This document shows positions 10,301 through 18,400 of a stretch of DNA of 45,767 nucleotides, in pieces. Numbering within the stretch: position 1 is the stretch's first letter; every line of letters starts with the position of its first letter. Source of the stretch: an uncultured Christensenella sp. (GTDB lineage: Bacteria > Bacillota > Clostridia > Christensenellales > Borkfalkiaceae); contig CAJUGP010000015.1 of NCBI GenBank assembly GCA_910586365.1, positions 1 to 45,767 of the forward strand. Direction: 5' to 3'. A program made the position numbers and the translations under genes. The notes beneath the pieces are model-generated. The model saw only the letters and a list, made by a program, of their open reading frames with translations. It ran no database searches and was not told the DNA's origin.

Positions 10301-10555
10301 TGGTGCAGGACCTACAACGTTTTCGGGTTTTACTTCGCCATTCACCAACGCATTATATCCGTCTTGCGTAAACCAGCCGTTCGAGTCGAACGACGAGGCG
10401 GGCGCGGTTGCCTGCAATCCGTCGCCCTCCGCCGCATCCGCGACGGCGCGCGGTAATTCGGGATAATCGGCGAACGCTGCATAGCCCGCGCCGAACGCCG
10501 AAAACGCCAACGCAAGCCCCAAAATCCCCGTTACGATTTTTTTGCCTTTTTTCAT
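7367..10555 (-). CDS. Large modular cell-surface protein: LamG-like modules alternating with X2-like Ig modules, C-terminal membrane anchor
   Basis: A 1062-residue protein. ATG 10555 is chosen for the AAGGAGG site 6-12 bases upstream; a longer frame from 10621 lacks one. A signal peptide (MKKGKKIVTGILGLALAFSA) is followed by three jelly-roll regions that resemble concanavalin/LamG folds (about residues 60-260, 465-660 and 835-1010). They are separated by short beta modules with the CBM_X2 pattern (LEKGTDYTAEGNVVTIKNAFL; AATDYSFAEGKLVIKGSYL). The tail has a DPVDPDDKDPEEPAKK linker, GGC, one hydrophobic helix, and KKKKSDQ, which is a membrane stop, not an LPXTG sortase signal. No catalytic residues are evident. 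Its place in the operon suggests it holds glycan at the cell surface for the lipoproteins. Function is not proven, and no family name is certain. Confidence 0.8.
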   Translation of the reverse strand: MKKGKKIVTGILGLALAFSAFGAGYAAFADYPELPRAVADAAEGDGLQATAPASSFDSNGWFTQDGYNALVNGEVKPENVVGPAPGYLGYLAPEAIGGYTAMATFGAGKIINNKQLSVTNEISFEVGNQATGDHGNTFMYFVDSDEIGSYLSLTETKTKLGVMFNGAASQAQIFAKGAQRGATATLDATNLKTIWSGAPNAVMHYVSVKIGAAGETTKVYIDNKLVVETADVTQADFVSGKVQLVWSHWGGGGQPWAFVSAFDPFTIVKAPAAKNPITVNEFKGDIVVDLTKPVSAVTVVNAKGETVTLEKGTDYTAEGNVVTIKNAFLTGQAAGFFKSDTRFTFKAEDNRVTNLNVTLLSYEPPVYQQQKPETVGAALEQDLTFEVSYTNEETYTVSVNGKALAAEHYTAVWAENVITVTLKKDYINELKQGTYTFELATLAGSVEYVVYRKTASNEWVSMRDGTVTDGSAVGVEKGDAGSSTVNLGFMSHAYYSDSIDVSKTIYLEMDFNTVNSDTHPHGWFAIGFTNDVTKVNNLNESNSADRLTFLYGHAKGEFQCAGVLANAALKPEYVNQNGPQLFAITFADADAEGNTVAGSKTTLYFNGYKIFETDTKNKATFANGCYLGLFSAVDVLNITMRTDVSSPVANTYGLEYTLGADTDIEVPMYNTSAVSAVRYGDKQLAATDYSFAEGKLVIKGSYLKTIAYADVINLVVTANGVDVKVNVKTLSEVDPAKSYVAYTGENGAEYTDFAGKTVLKVIDMNTSSELAAQDDYAVTEDGTLILNSANFTQAGVYGYAVVTEEGLYFAMAIHYDYDENGLCNNIEAENGTFADGKLTVSGESNYAFKGLIDLTKEEGVTYTLDISKLNGYFKSGMDGSVQAYIAISLYDMYSGNTITLKLFANDTADSGVSLTYTELVVRDKNGKPVYVNNAAIPDTTNYFDDSILTENVVKFTVDGNSLVVELNEEIMYLDLGNTVMTALQLSVSSTADIDGEKNAYSFAVKTNAGTNPDPVDPDDKDPEEPAKKGGCNGSVGIVGGALALPVLFAAGAVVLKKKKSDQ

Positions 10556-10613
10556 AACTTCCTCCTTAAAATTCAAAAATGCGATTCGCAATTTTTTCCG
10601 ATAATGATTTTTT

Positions 10614-10659
10614 CCGTTCATACGTTCTGTATGAACGGCAGACGGGGCGCCCCGTCTGC
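10614..10659 (-). other. Two adjacent perfect inverted repeats between the first and second operon genes
   Basis: The first is a 10 bp stem with a 5 nt loop (CCGTTCATAC/GTATGAACGG, 10614-10638). The second is a 22 bp perfect palindrome (10638-10659; arms GCAGACGGGGC and GCCCCGTCTGC). They touch at 10638. Neither is followed by a U-tract on the minus strand. They resemble mRNA-stabilising or processing structures that could set different amounts of the two gene products. Confidence 0.6.
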
Positions 10660-10682
10660 ATATTCAATTTTCGATCGGCGGT

Positions 10683-12650
10683 TTAACCGCGCACGGTGTA
10701 GTTAAATCTTCCGATCGGCGCGGCGTCGCCGTCAACGTAATAACTTAAAATGTTGGTGTAGTCGACGACGTGGTCGCTTATTTTGAACTTAAACGCAAAC
10801 CCGTCTTTGCTCAATCCGAGCGCCGCGCGCGGGATCTGCACGGCAAGGTATTTTCCGTCTTTTCTGAGAGCGGCTTGCCCGCACGAGGCAACCCCTTCCC
10901 CGTCTGCGCCGAGCCGTTCGATCTCGGATTTGTCGCCGTTTACGGTGCGGTTTACAACGTAGCTGTATCCGTTCCATTTTTCGCCGCCGCCTTCCGTTTC
11001 GATCAAAATATTCATCCAAGTTTTATCGCCCGTTTCGTAAGCGGTGACGTCTTGCGCGCACGTGATCAAAATCGTGATGTTGTTTTCGTCGTAAACGACG
11101 CGCGTATTCACGATATCGTTGCGCCCCGTCGTGTTCAAATATTCGGGCAGCGACGAATTGGAGCTTGCGTGCCTGCGGTGCGCCGTATCGCCCGCAAAAT
11201 CTTCAAAGCCCGCAACGCCGTCCCACTGTGCGAAACTGCTCTGCAAGTCGATGCTCTTCTGCTCCATCTTCAACGACTTGGACGAGGCGGGCAGACCCTT
11301 GAACTTACGGATATTTTCGATGAGCTGCAAATAATAATTATCGCCGAGCGGACCCGCGCTCATTTCGGCATCGCGTGAAAATTCGTCGTCGTAAAGGTCT
11401 ACGAAGTAGCTTGTTTTCCTGCCGTTGCCCGCGGGCTGTTTCTGCGCCACCCATTCGTTCCAGCCCGTTACGAAAATGTTGTTTACGTTTCCGCTTTTGG
11501 CTTCCGCCATGGCGTAATCCCACTGTTCTTGGAAGTTCGAGCCGCTTGCCACGCGGGAAGCGTTGTTTCCGCCGAATCCGTTGTTATCGAGCGAGGAGAA
11601 CCCTCTGCCGTAAACGGCATTGTAATTATTTTCGATAAGAACGGCGTCGCTGAACGCTCCCGAAACATGCTGTGCGATCGAAACCGACATGATTCCGTTG
11701 TGCGAATACTGCTTGCGCGTGCCGTTTTTCACCCGCTCCCAACTCATCCAGGGGAAGCCGTCGTCCTTATACTTGAAATCCCATACGCCGTCGGTCGAGG
11801 GCGCTTCGTTCGGCCACTGCGTCCGCTTGATATAAAACTTCTCTTTGATCTCGTCTTTCAGATAAGTCACGTCGCCGCAGATGACCCACGGCTTTCCTTC
11901 GGTGTTTTGATCGAGCGAAAGCCCGTCCTTCGCCCGATACCACAGGTCTTGATATTCTTCCTTCGTATAGTAGTAATTATACAGATACTCCACCGTTTTA
12001 TCGGAATTATGGTTGAGCATAAAGACGAATTTGGGAATATTCCAGCCTTGGCTTTTCATCTCCGCCGCGACGGGGAACAGCTCGTCGGTCACGTCCGAAT
12101 AAAAGTTATGCGGTTTGGTTTCCCCGCCCGACATGCCCGAGTTGGTATAGTCGAATACCAAATAGTCCACGCCCGCCAACGTTAAAAGTTCGAGGTGCTT
12201 GCGGAAGACCCACGCGTCGTCCGAACGGTAATAACCGTAAAGCGGTTCGTCCCAATAATGGTGCTTGCCGATATTCGCGTTCGCTTTGTGCTCGGTGATG
12301 TCCGTTTTGGAAATGTCGAGCGTGTGTCCGTCGGAAGCGCCCGTGCTGCCGTGCTGTCCCGTCCAAAGAAAGTAGAACATGCCCACCTGTCTTGTTTCGC
12401 TGAACGAAGATATGGGCGTAACGGTACGCCCCAACGCGTCCGTAGCGCTTAAACTGCGAATTGTTTTCGATGACGACAAGGTTATTTCCTCCGATTCCGG
12501 ATATTTATCGGGTAACGGCGGCGGACCGTCGGGCGGCGGTCCCGCGGTAGACGGCGAACAGCCGATCGCACTCAACGCAAGCACGCCGATTTGCAGCGCG
12601 ATCGCCGCAATCCGCAAAAACAGCGGCTTTCCGCTTTTTTTCTTTTTCAT
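10683..12650 (-). CDS. Secreted lipoprotein with GH71/GH99/WbsX-like domain and C-terminal CBM9-like domain (first operon gene)
   Basis: A 655-residue paralogue of the protein at 540-2489 with the same layout. The lipobox SAIGC gives Cys 31. The GH99/WbsX-like domain spans about 60-445 (VGMFYFLWTGQHG, HYWDEPLYGYYRSDDAWVFR, FVTGWNEWVAQKQ near residue 398). The C-terminal CBM9-like domain includes TTGRNDIVNTRVVYDENN. ATG 12650 is used, with GGGGGAA upstream; an in-frame ATG at 12698 would lie over the operator and lacks a ribosome site. As in the other copy, the Glu three residues after the NEW Glu is absent. Conservation of this change in both copies argues that it is a family trait, not random decay. 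The protein probably acts on extracellular glycan; substrate and activity are unknown. Confidence 0.78.
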   Translation of the reverse strand: MKKKKSGKPLFLRIAAIALQIGVLALSAIGCSPSTAGPPPDGPPPLPDKYPESEEITLSSSKTIRSLSATDALGRTVTPISSFSETRQVGMFYFLWTGQHGSTGASDGHTLDISKTDITEHKANANIGKHHYWDEPLYGYYRSDDAWVFRKHLELLTLAGVDYLVFDYTNSGMSGGETKPHNFYSDVTDELFPVAAEMKSQGWNIPKFVFMLNHNSDKTVEYLYNYYYTKEEYQDLWYRAKDGLSLDQNTEGKPWVICGDVTYLKDEIKEKFYIKRTQWPNEAPSTDGVWDFKYKDDGFPWMSWERVKNGTRKQYSHNGIMSVSIAQHVSGAFSDAVLIENNYNAVYGRGFSSLDNNGFGGNNASRVASGSNFQEQWDYAMAEAKSGNVNNIFVTGWNEWVAQKQPAGNGRKTSYFVDLYDDEFSRDAEMSAGPLGDNYYLQLIENIRKFKGLPASSKSLKMEQKSIDLQSSFAQWDGVAGFEDFAGDTAHRRHASSNSSLPEYLNTTGRNDIVNTRVVYDENNITILITCAQDVTAYETGDKTWMNILIETEGGGEKWNGYSYVVNRTVNGDKSEIERLGADGEGVASCGQAALRKDGKYLAVQIPRAALGLSKDGFAFKFKISDHVVDYTNILSYYVDGDAAPIGRFNYTVRG

Positions 12651-12690
12651 TGCTTCCCCCCTTTCTTTTTTACCGAAACGCGCTGTTTTT

Positions 12691-12706
12691 AGAAACACGT
12701 GTTTCT
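12691..12706. promoter_or_regulatory. Perfect 16 bp palindromic operator, probable LacI-family site
   Basis: AGAAACACGTGTTTCT is its own reverse complement. It has a central CG step, as LacI-family operators do, and lies about 8-23 bases downstream of the predicted transcription start. A repressor bound there would block initiation or elongation. The LacI-type gene at the operon end is the likely binder (inference). Confidence 0.75.
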
Positions 12707-12720
12707 GTTAAGATATTTTT

Positions 12721-12749
12721 ATTATATCATTCAAAATATGCTTTGTCAA
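12721..12749 (-). promoter_or_regulatory. Perfect consensus sigma-A promoter of the sugar operon
   Basis: Read on the minus strand, TTGACA (12744-12749), a 17 nt spacer, and TATAAT (12721-12726). Predicted start is near 12714, giving a leader of about 64 nt before ATG 12650. Confidence 0.88.
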
Positions 12750-12788
12750 TATGTTTGGAAAAATTTTCACCTTAAAATTTTTTCCAGC

Positions 12789-12819
12789 AAAAAAGCGGCG
12801 GAAGGTTTCCGCCGCTTTT
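12789..12819 (-). terminator. Intrinsic terminator of the trk/zinc-ribbon operon
   Basis: A 9 bp GC-rich stem (GCGGCGGAA/TTCCGCCGC) with loop GGT, extended by A/T pairs. A run of six U follows on the minus strand. It separates the gene at 12831 from the sugar operon promoter. Confidence 0.9.
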
Positions 12820-12830
12820 ACGCTTGGATT

Positions 12831-13313
12831 TTACAAAAACATATGAACGAGCGACGATACGGTCACGCTCAAAAAGATTAAGGAAACGGCTGCCGCCGCC
12901 AACCCGACCGCGCCCGTTATAAGCGAAACAGCGAAGCGTTTGCCGCTTAAATCTTTCCGTTCGCGCGCCGTGCAAACGATCGAAACGACGCCGAGCGCCG
13001 CCGCGCTGCCGCCCATAAAAAGCGTAAAGACTGCCAACATAACGCAAAAAATAAAGATCACGCCCGATACGCCCATGTTCCCTTCATGTTGTCCGTTTTG
13101 GGAAATATCGAGTAAAACGTCCTGTAATTGCAGCGCCAACCAATACGCGACCCAAACGAGCGCGCAGGCGATCAAGCCGAGCACGACCGAAACAATCGCA
13201 CAGTCTAAACCCTTTTTGGATTTTAACACGACTTTCGGCTTTGCCGCCGCGCGGCAGGCGGCGCATAAGTCCCCGCCTTCGTACACGAATTTACCGCATT
13301 GTCTGCAATACAT
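12831..13313 (-). CDS. Small membrane protein with N-terminal zinc ribbon
   Basis: 160 residues. The N-terminus MYCRQCGKFVYEGGDLCAAC has two CxxC pairs, the zinc-ribbon pattern of many small Firmicutes membrane proteins. Three or four hydrophobic segments follow (about 38-62, 82-108, 125-155). It starts 13 bp after the trkA stop and is followed by an intrinsic terminator, so it is the last gene of the trkH-trkA unit. I do not recognise a specific function; a link to potassium uptake is only suggested by position. Confidence 0.75.
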   Translation of the reverse strand: MYCRQCGKFVYEGGDLCAACRAAAKPKVVLKSKKGLDCAIVSVVLGLIACALVWVAYWLALQLQDVLLDISQNGQHEGNMGVSGVIFIFCVMLAVFTLFMGGSAAALGVVSIVCTARERKDLSGKRFAVSLITGAVGLAAAAVSLIFLSVTVSSLVHMFL

Positions 13314-13326
13314 AAGGCTTCCGCCC

Positions 13327-14001
13327 TCACTTTCTTTTTTTCTTTTTTAACGAAAACTTATTCGTGAACGACAGAATCTTTTCGGTATTGCCGAATACAA
13401 CGAGCTGATCCTCCGGCTCGAACACGAAATCGGCGTCGAGCGAGGCGATCACCTGCGTGCCCTTTTTCACGGTCAGAATATTCATGCCGAATTTTTTGCG
13501 CGGGTTGATCTCGATAAGCGTTTTGCCCGCCCACTGTTCGGGAACGGCGATCTCGAAGATCGAATACTGATCGTCGATGTCGATAAAATTGATGATATTC
13601 GACGAATTGATGCGCACGGCGAGTTTTTCCGCCACGTCGCGGTCGGGATAAATCACCTCGTCCGCCCCCGCGCGCGTGAGGAACTTGCGCTGAATATCGG
13701 TCGTCGCCTTGGAAATGATTCTCTTTGCGCCCAAATCCTTTAACAGCGAGGTGATTTCGAGCGAGGATTGGAAATCGTCGCCGATCGCCACGACGCAAAT
13801 ATCGAAGCTCGGAATATCCATCGAGGCAAGGCTGTCTTCGTTCATGCAATTCGCAATGAGCGCGTTGGTGTATTTCGACGCGATCGGGTTGATCACGTCC
13901 TCGTTTTTATCGACGATCATCACCTCGTCGCCCATGCTTATAAGCCGTTCGCCCAGCGTTCTGCCGAATTTTCCCATGCCGATCAGTAATACCGAAATCA
14001 T
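13327..14001 (-). CDS. ktrA: TrkA/KtrA-type potassium uptake regulatory subunit
   Basis: 224 residues with an RCK_N Rossmann domain (VLLIGMGKFGRTLGERL, then acidic VDKNEDVI for the nucleotide ribose) and an RCK_C domain from about residue 135 (EIAVPEQWAGKTLIEINPR). ATG 14001 is preferred over an upstream in-frame ATG at 14049, because AAGGAGA precedes it and 14049 lies within trkH. By family it forms a cytoplasmic ring that gates the TrkH/KtrB channel in response to nucleotides. It lies 22 bp after the trkH stop. The Ktr versus Trk name is not settled by sequence reading. Confidence 0.9.
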   Translation of the reverse strand: MISVLLIGMGKFGRTLGERLISMGDEVMIVDKNEDVINPIASKYTNALIANCMNEDSLASMDIPSFDICVVAIGDDFQSSLEITSLLKDLGAKRIISKATTDIQRKFLTRAGADEVIYPDRDVAEKLAVRINSSNIINFIDIDDQYSIFEIAVPEQWAGKTLIEINPRKKFGMNILTVKKGTQVIASLDADFVFEPEDQLVVFGNTEKILSFTNKFSLKKKKRK

Positions 14002-14023
14002 ATTTTCTCCTTCTTTTCGCGCG

Positions 14024-15373
14024 TTATCCGATATAGAGAGTATCCACAAGCGGTCTGCGCACTTCGGGTTCGGAGCGCTTTACGCGCAGCGCGAACGCAA
14101 GCGTAAGAATGCCCACTCTGCCCATATACATCAGCAAAATCAAAATCAATTTGGAAACGACCGACAGCGCGGGCGTAAGCGAAAAGCTAAGCCCCACCGT
14201 GCCGATCGCCGAAACCGTTTCAAACAGCACGGCGGAAAAGCTCGCGTCCGTTTCCACGGAAAGAATGATAAGCGTCGAAAAAAGCACGAGCGACAGATAC
14301 GCCACGAAAATGGCGAGCGCCTGCCCCACGAGCGTATAATCCAAACGGTGCTTGCCGAGGTTGATATCCCGCCTGCCGCGCAGATTCGACCACATGCCCA
14401 TGACGATCACCGCAAACGTGCTCACCTTCACGCCGCCCGCCGTCGAACCCGAGCAGCCGCCGATAAACATTAAAATCACGGTGAGAAGAAATCCGCTCTG
14501 CGAAAGCGACTCGGGCGCGGAAGTGGAAAATCCCGCCGTACGCGCCGCCGCTGCGTTAAAGATCGAGCTTAACAGCTTTTCGCCGAAATTGCTGCCGAAC
14601 GCCGCGTTATCGCGCTCGAACACGCAAAACAAAATCACGGAAAGCACGAGGATCGCGCTGTTTACGACTAAGATGAACTTCGTGTAGAACTGACATTTTT
14701 TCAGATTGAATTTGCGGTCGAACACGTCGCCCCAAATGCAAAATCCCAACCCGCCCACGATGATGAGCGCGGAAACGGTGAGCACGACGAGAGGGTCGTG
14801 CTGATAAGCGCTCAGCGAAGAAAAGGGCGCGGCTTTCCCCAAAAGATCGAATCCCGCGTTACAGAACGCCGAAACCGAATGAAAGACCGAATAAAAAATC
14901 CCGCGCGCCCAACCGAAATCGGCGATAAAACGAATGGATAACAAACACGCGCCGATAAATTCAAGTAAAACCGTACCGATCACAATGCGTTTTATCAAGG
15001 TACCCGCGCCTTTTAAGCGCGTGCCGCCGAACGACTGCATCACGGCGCGGCGCTCGTATAAGCCCAAATTTCCCCGCCGCACCATCATAAATAGGATTGT
15101 GACGAACGTCGTGAACCCTAAACCGCCCAACTGAATCAAACACAAAATGACGATCTGCCCGAACAGCGACCAGTGCGTTACGGTATCGTAAACGACCAGC
15201 CCCGTGACGCAAGTGGCGGAAGCGGAAGTAAAAAGCGCGTCAAGATAGGAAGTGTTGCCGTCCCTTGCCGCAACCGGCAGCACGAGCAGCACGCTTCCCG
15301 CTAAGATCGCAATGAGATAACCGAGCGAAAGGTACTTCCAAACGCTCATTTTGGGTCTTGCTTTCAATCCCAT
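14024..15373 (-). CDS. ktrB: TrkH/KtrB-type potassium transporter membrane subunit
   Basis: About 449 residues with the four membrane-pore-membrane repeats of the family. The filter-region glycines are visible in CVTGLVVYD, CNAGFDLL, RTAGFSTSA and GTVGLSFSL. The start at ATG 15373 is chosen because an upstream in-frame ATG (15424) lies upstream of the predicted transcription start near 15408. AAGGA is close to this ATG. By family it imports K+ with its RCK partner, encoded next. Confidence 0.92.
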   Translation of the reverse strand: MGLKARPKMSVWKYLSLGYLIAILAGSVLLVLPVAARDGNTSYLDALFTSASATCVTGLVVYDTVTHWSLFGQIVILCLIQLGGLGFTTFVTILFMMVRRGNLGLYERRAVMQSFGGTRLKGAGTLIKRIVIGTVLLEFIGACLLSIRFIADFGWARGIFYSVFHSVSAFCNAGFDLLGKAAPFSSLSAYQHDPLVVLTVSALIIVGGLGFCIWGDVFDRKFNLKKCQFYTKFILVVNSAILVLSVILFCVFERDNAAFGSNFGEKLLSSIFNAAAARTAGFSTSAPESLSQSGFLLTVILMFIGGCSGSTAGGVKVSTFAVIVMGMWSNLRGRRDINLGKHRLDYTLVGQALAIFVAYLSLVLFSTLIILSVETDASFSAVLFETVSAIGTVGLSFSLTPALSVVSKLILILLMYMGRVGILTLAFALRVKRSEPEVRRPLVDTLYIG

Positions 15374-15414
15374 ATTCCTTCCGTGATTCCCGATGCCGTA
15401 ATCGCGACCTCGGT

Positions 15415-15443
15415 ATCGTAACATAACTGAGGCGCTTTGTCAA
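15415..15443 (-). promoter_or_regulatory. Promoter of the potassium uptake operon
   Basis: TTGACA (15438-15443), 17 nt spacer, TACGAT (15415-15420) preceded by TGT, an extended -10. It lies just after the helicase stop and gives a leader of about 35 nt. Confidence 0.75.
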
Positions 15444-15452
15444 GCAAAAGCG

Positions 15453-18400
15453 TCAGGCAAACGACACGCGGTCGGATACCGAACGCACGAACAACCCTTT
15501 CTCTTCGCCGTACGATACGGCGTCACGCAGCGCGGAAACCAACCGCTCCGTCGAACGGACGCGGAACGTCGCCGCCGCCAACGCGTAAAGCTCGTCCATA
15601 TAGAGCGCGACTTTTTCTTCGAGCGCGCCCTTCACGAAGGAAAGCAGCTCGTAAACGGTGATGTCCTCTTCTCCCCGCTTGCACTCGCCGCCCACGCGAA
15701 ATTTGCCGAGCGCCAGCGCGCGGGGGCTTTTGTAATAATAGTCCGCGCCCGCGATACGGTCGCGCGGGAGCGCGCAGGCTAAGATCAGTTCGTCGAGCCG
15801 CACGTCCACCTTGTTTCCGCTCTTAACGATGCCGAAGGTCTGCAACACGCGTTTTTTGAGGTAAACGTGCGAAATCGGTTCTTCCGTCGCCACGATTTCG
15901 CGGATACGCGCCATGATCTCCCCGTCGTTCTCGCCGCAGGTGATAAACGCCGCGTTTTCCGCCGCGCTCTGCTTCACGCAGCGGTACGCCTTGATATATT
16001 TATTGAGCAAGCCCTCGCCCTTCTTCTGCGCGCCCGTGAGCTTATCGAGCGTATCCTTGATCCGTTTGATCTCGCGTTTTGGGTTGTTGAAATAGTTGAC
16101 GCTGTTCACGCGCATGACGTTCCAATTCGCGCGTTTGAGCGATTGTACTTGCAATACGCTTCGATCCTTCACCGAGAACGCGTTCGAGCCGTCGCACAGA
16201 ATCCCGAGCAGGAAACGGTGCTTGTTTTTGGGATCGATCACCGCAACGTCCACCTTAAAATCGGATACGCCGACGTCGTAACGGCAGTCGTACCCGCACG
16301 CCTGCAGCTCCTGCGCGATAAATTTGCCGATGCCGTTTCCGCTGCGGAGCGTGGAGGACTTCACGGCGAACGCCGTTCTGCCGCACTGCGCGAAATCGAG
16401 GAAGGCTTTTAAGCCCGCAACGCCCTTCGAGGACGTGCGCCGCAAGTCGATCATGCCCGCCGTCATGGAAGAGTAAACAAGCATCTCTTCCCGCGCGCGC
16501 GACACCGCCACGTTGAGCCGCCGCCAACCGCCCGCCTGATTGAGCGGACCGAAGTTGAGCGATACGCGCCCCGTGCTGCCCGGTCCGTAACAGACCGAAA
16601 AGAGAATGACGTCGCGCTCGTCGCCCTGCACGTTTTCGAGGTTCTTGACGAACACGGGTTCTTCGCAGTCGTACGCCGCCCCTTCGAGCTTATGCGCTGC
16701 AAGCTCTTTGTTCAAGAGCCGTTCGATATAATCCTGCTGCGCGCCCGAGAACGTGACGATACCCATGCTCAAACGGCTCAGCTCGGGGTCTTTTAAGCGG
16801 CGCACGACCTCGCCCACGAGCGCTTCCGCTTCCTTGCGGTTGCTCTTCGTAAAGCCTCTGTCGTACATGCCGTCCACCTCGATGAGCTTGACCTTGCTGT
16901 CGACGTCGGGCGAAGGGAACGTGCAAAGACGGTTGTCGTAGTACGTGCTGTTGGAAAAGGCGATGAGCGATTCGTGCTTGCTGCGGTAATGCCACAAAAG
17001 ATGCCGCTCGCTCATGCCGAGCGCAAGGCAGTCGTCAAGCACGCTTTCGAGGTCTTCCTGCTCCTCTTCCTCGTCCGCGAACGCCGTGTGGAAGAACGCC
17101 GTGGGCGGCAGCTGCTTGGGATCGCCGACGACGATCGCCGCTTTGGCGCGCGCAAGCGAACCGACCGCTTCCGCCGTGGACATCTGCGACGCTTCGTCGA
17201 ATATAACGGTGTCGAAAAGATCGGCTTGCGCGGGCAGATACTGCGCCACGGTCGAGGGGCTCATGAGCATGCACGGGCAGGCGACTTCCATCAGCGCGGG
17301 CACTTCGGTAAACAGTCCCCGCAGCCCCACGCCGCGCAGCCCCGTTTTGGAAAGGCGCGTAAACGCCGCCGCCTCGACGGAAAGCGGACCTTCCTCGTCA
17401 TGCGAAGGCAACCGCGAAAGCAGCTTCGCGCGGATATATTCGCGCGAAAGACGCGAAAATTCTTCCGTACCGATCCGGAATTTTTCGATCGTTTCTTCGA
17501 GCGTGCCCACCGTCATGCGCGACAGATCGGGATCGGCGGGTATGTTGATTTCAAGGAAATTCTTATAAACGTTCTTCTCGAAACCGGCAAGCACGTTTTC
17601 GCTTTTGAGTCTGCCGCTTTCGAGTCCGTCGGAAAGGAAGGTCAAGCCGAGCGCGGCAAGCTCCTTCGTCGTCTTGCGGTACATGCACCAGTTGGGCAGC
17701 ATGTCGATATTGTCGATGAGCGCGCCCGCTTTGGAAGAGTAATAGTCGAGCACGTCGTCCTCGCGGATCTTGTTGCGGTCGGCGCCGATCACGCTTAAAA
17801 AACTTTCCTGCGCGCGGAAGAACGATTCCGCCGCTTTGAGATACCCTTCGAGCACGGGCACGGTGTAGCCCGTCGTCGCGCGGATGCACATGCCGTTGAA
17901 CGCGTCGGGCGCGTAGTCCATGAACACGGCGGCGCATTTTTGATGCAGTTCGTACAGATCCTTCAAAAACTCCGTGCGTTTTTTGAAATTCAGTCTGCCG
18001 CCGCGGTCGACGAAATTTTTCGACAGCGCGGTATTTTTGACGAACCGCCCCTTCGCCTCGTACAGATCGCACAGCGTGGACAGATATTTTGCAATATCCT
18101 CTTCCGCGACGGCGTGCGTCGAAGCGCGCATCAACCGTTTGACGACGGCGCGCGATTTGTTCGTGCTCTTCCAATCGCCTTCCTCTGCGATCTTGCGCAG
18201 CTCTTCCGCGTCCATGTCGATATCGACGATCGTCTTAAAGTGCTTGGAATAATAGGCGAGCCGCGTGTCGTAAAAGCGCGACGCGTTGTAGAACACGCTG
18301 AACTGCTCTTCGCGCACGCCCGCAAAATATTTATCGTACTTTCCCGACAACAGCCCTTCGGCGATTTCGCACAAAAGACGCAGCTTGCGCTCGGTAAAGG

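Noticed and set aside
1..12749. ATPase gene for the sugar transporter
   Set aside because: None of the operon proteins has Walker A/B plus LSGGQ; a shared ATPase elsewhere is assumed.
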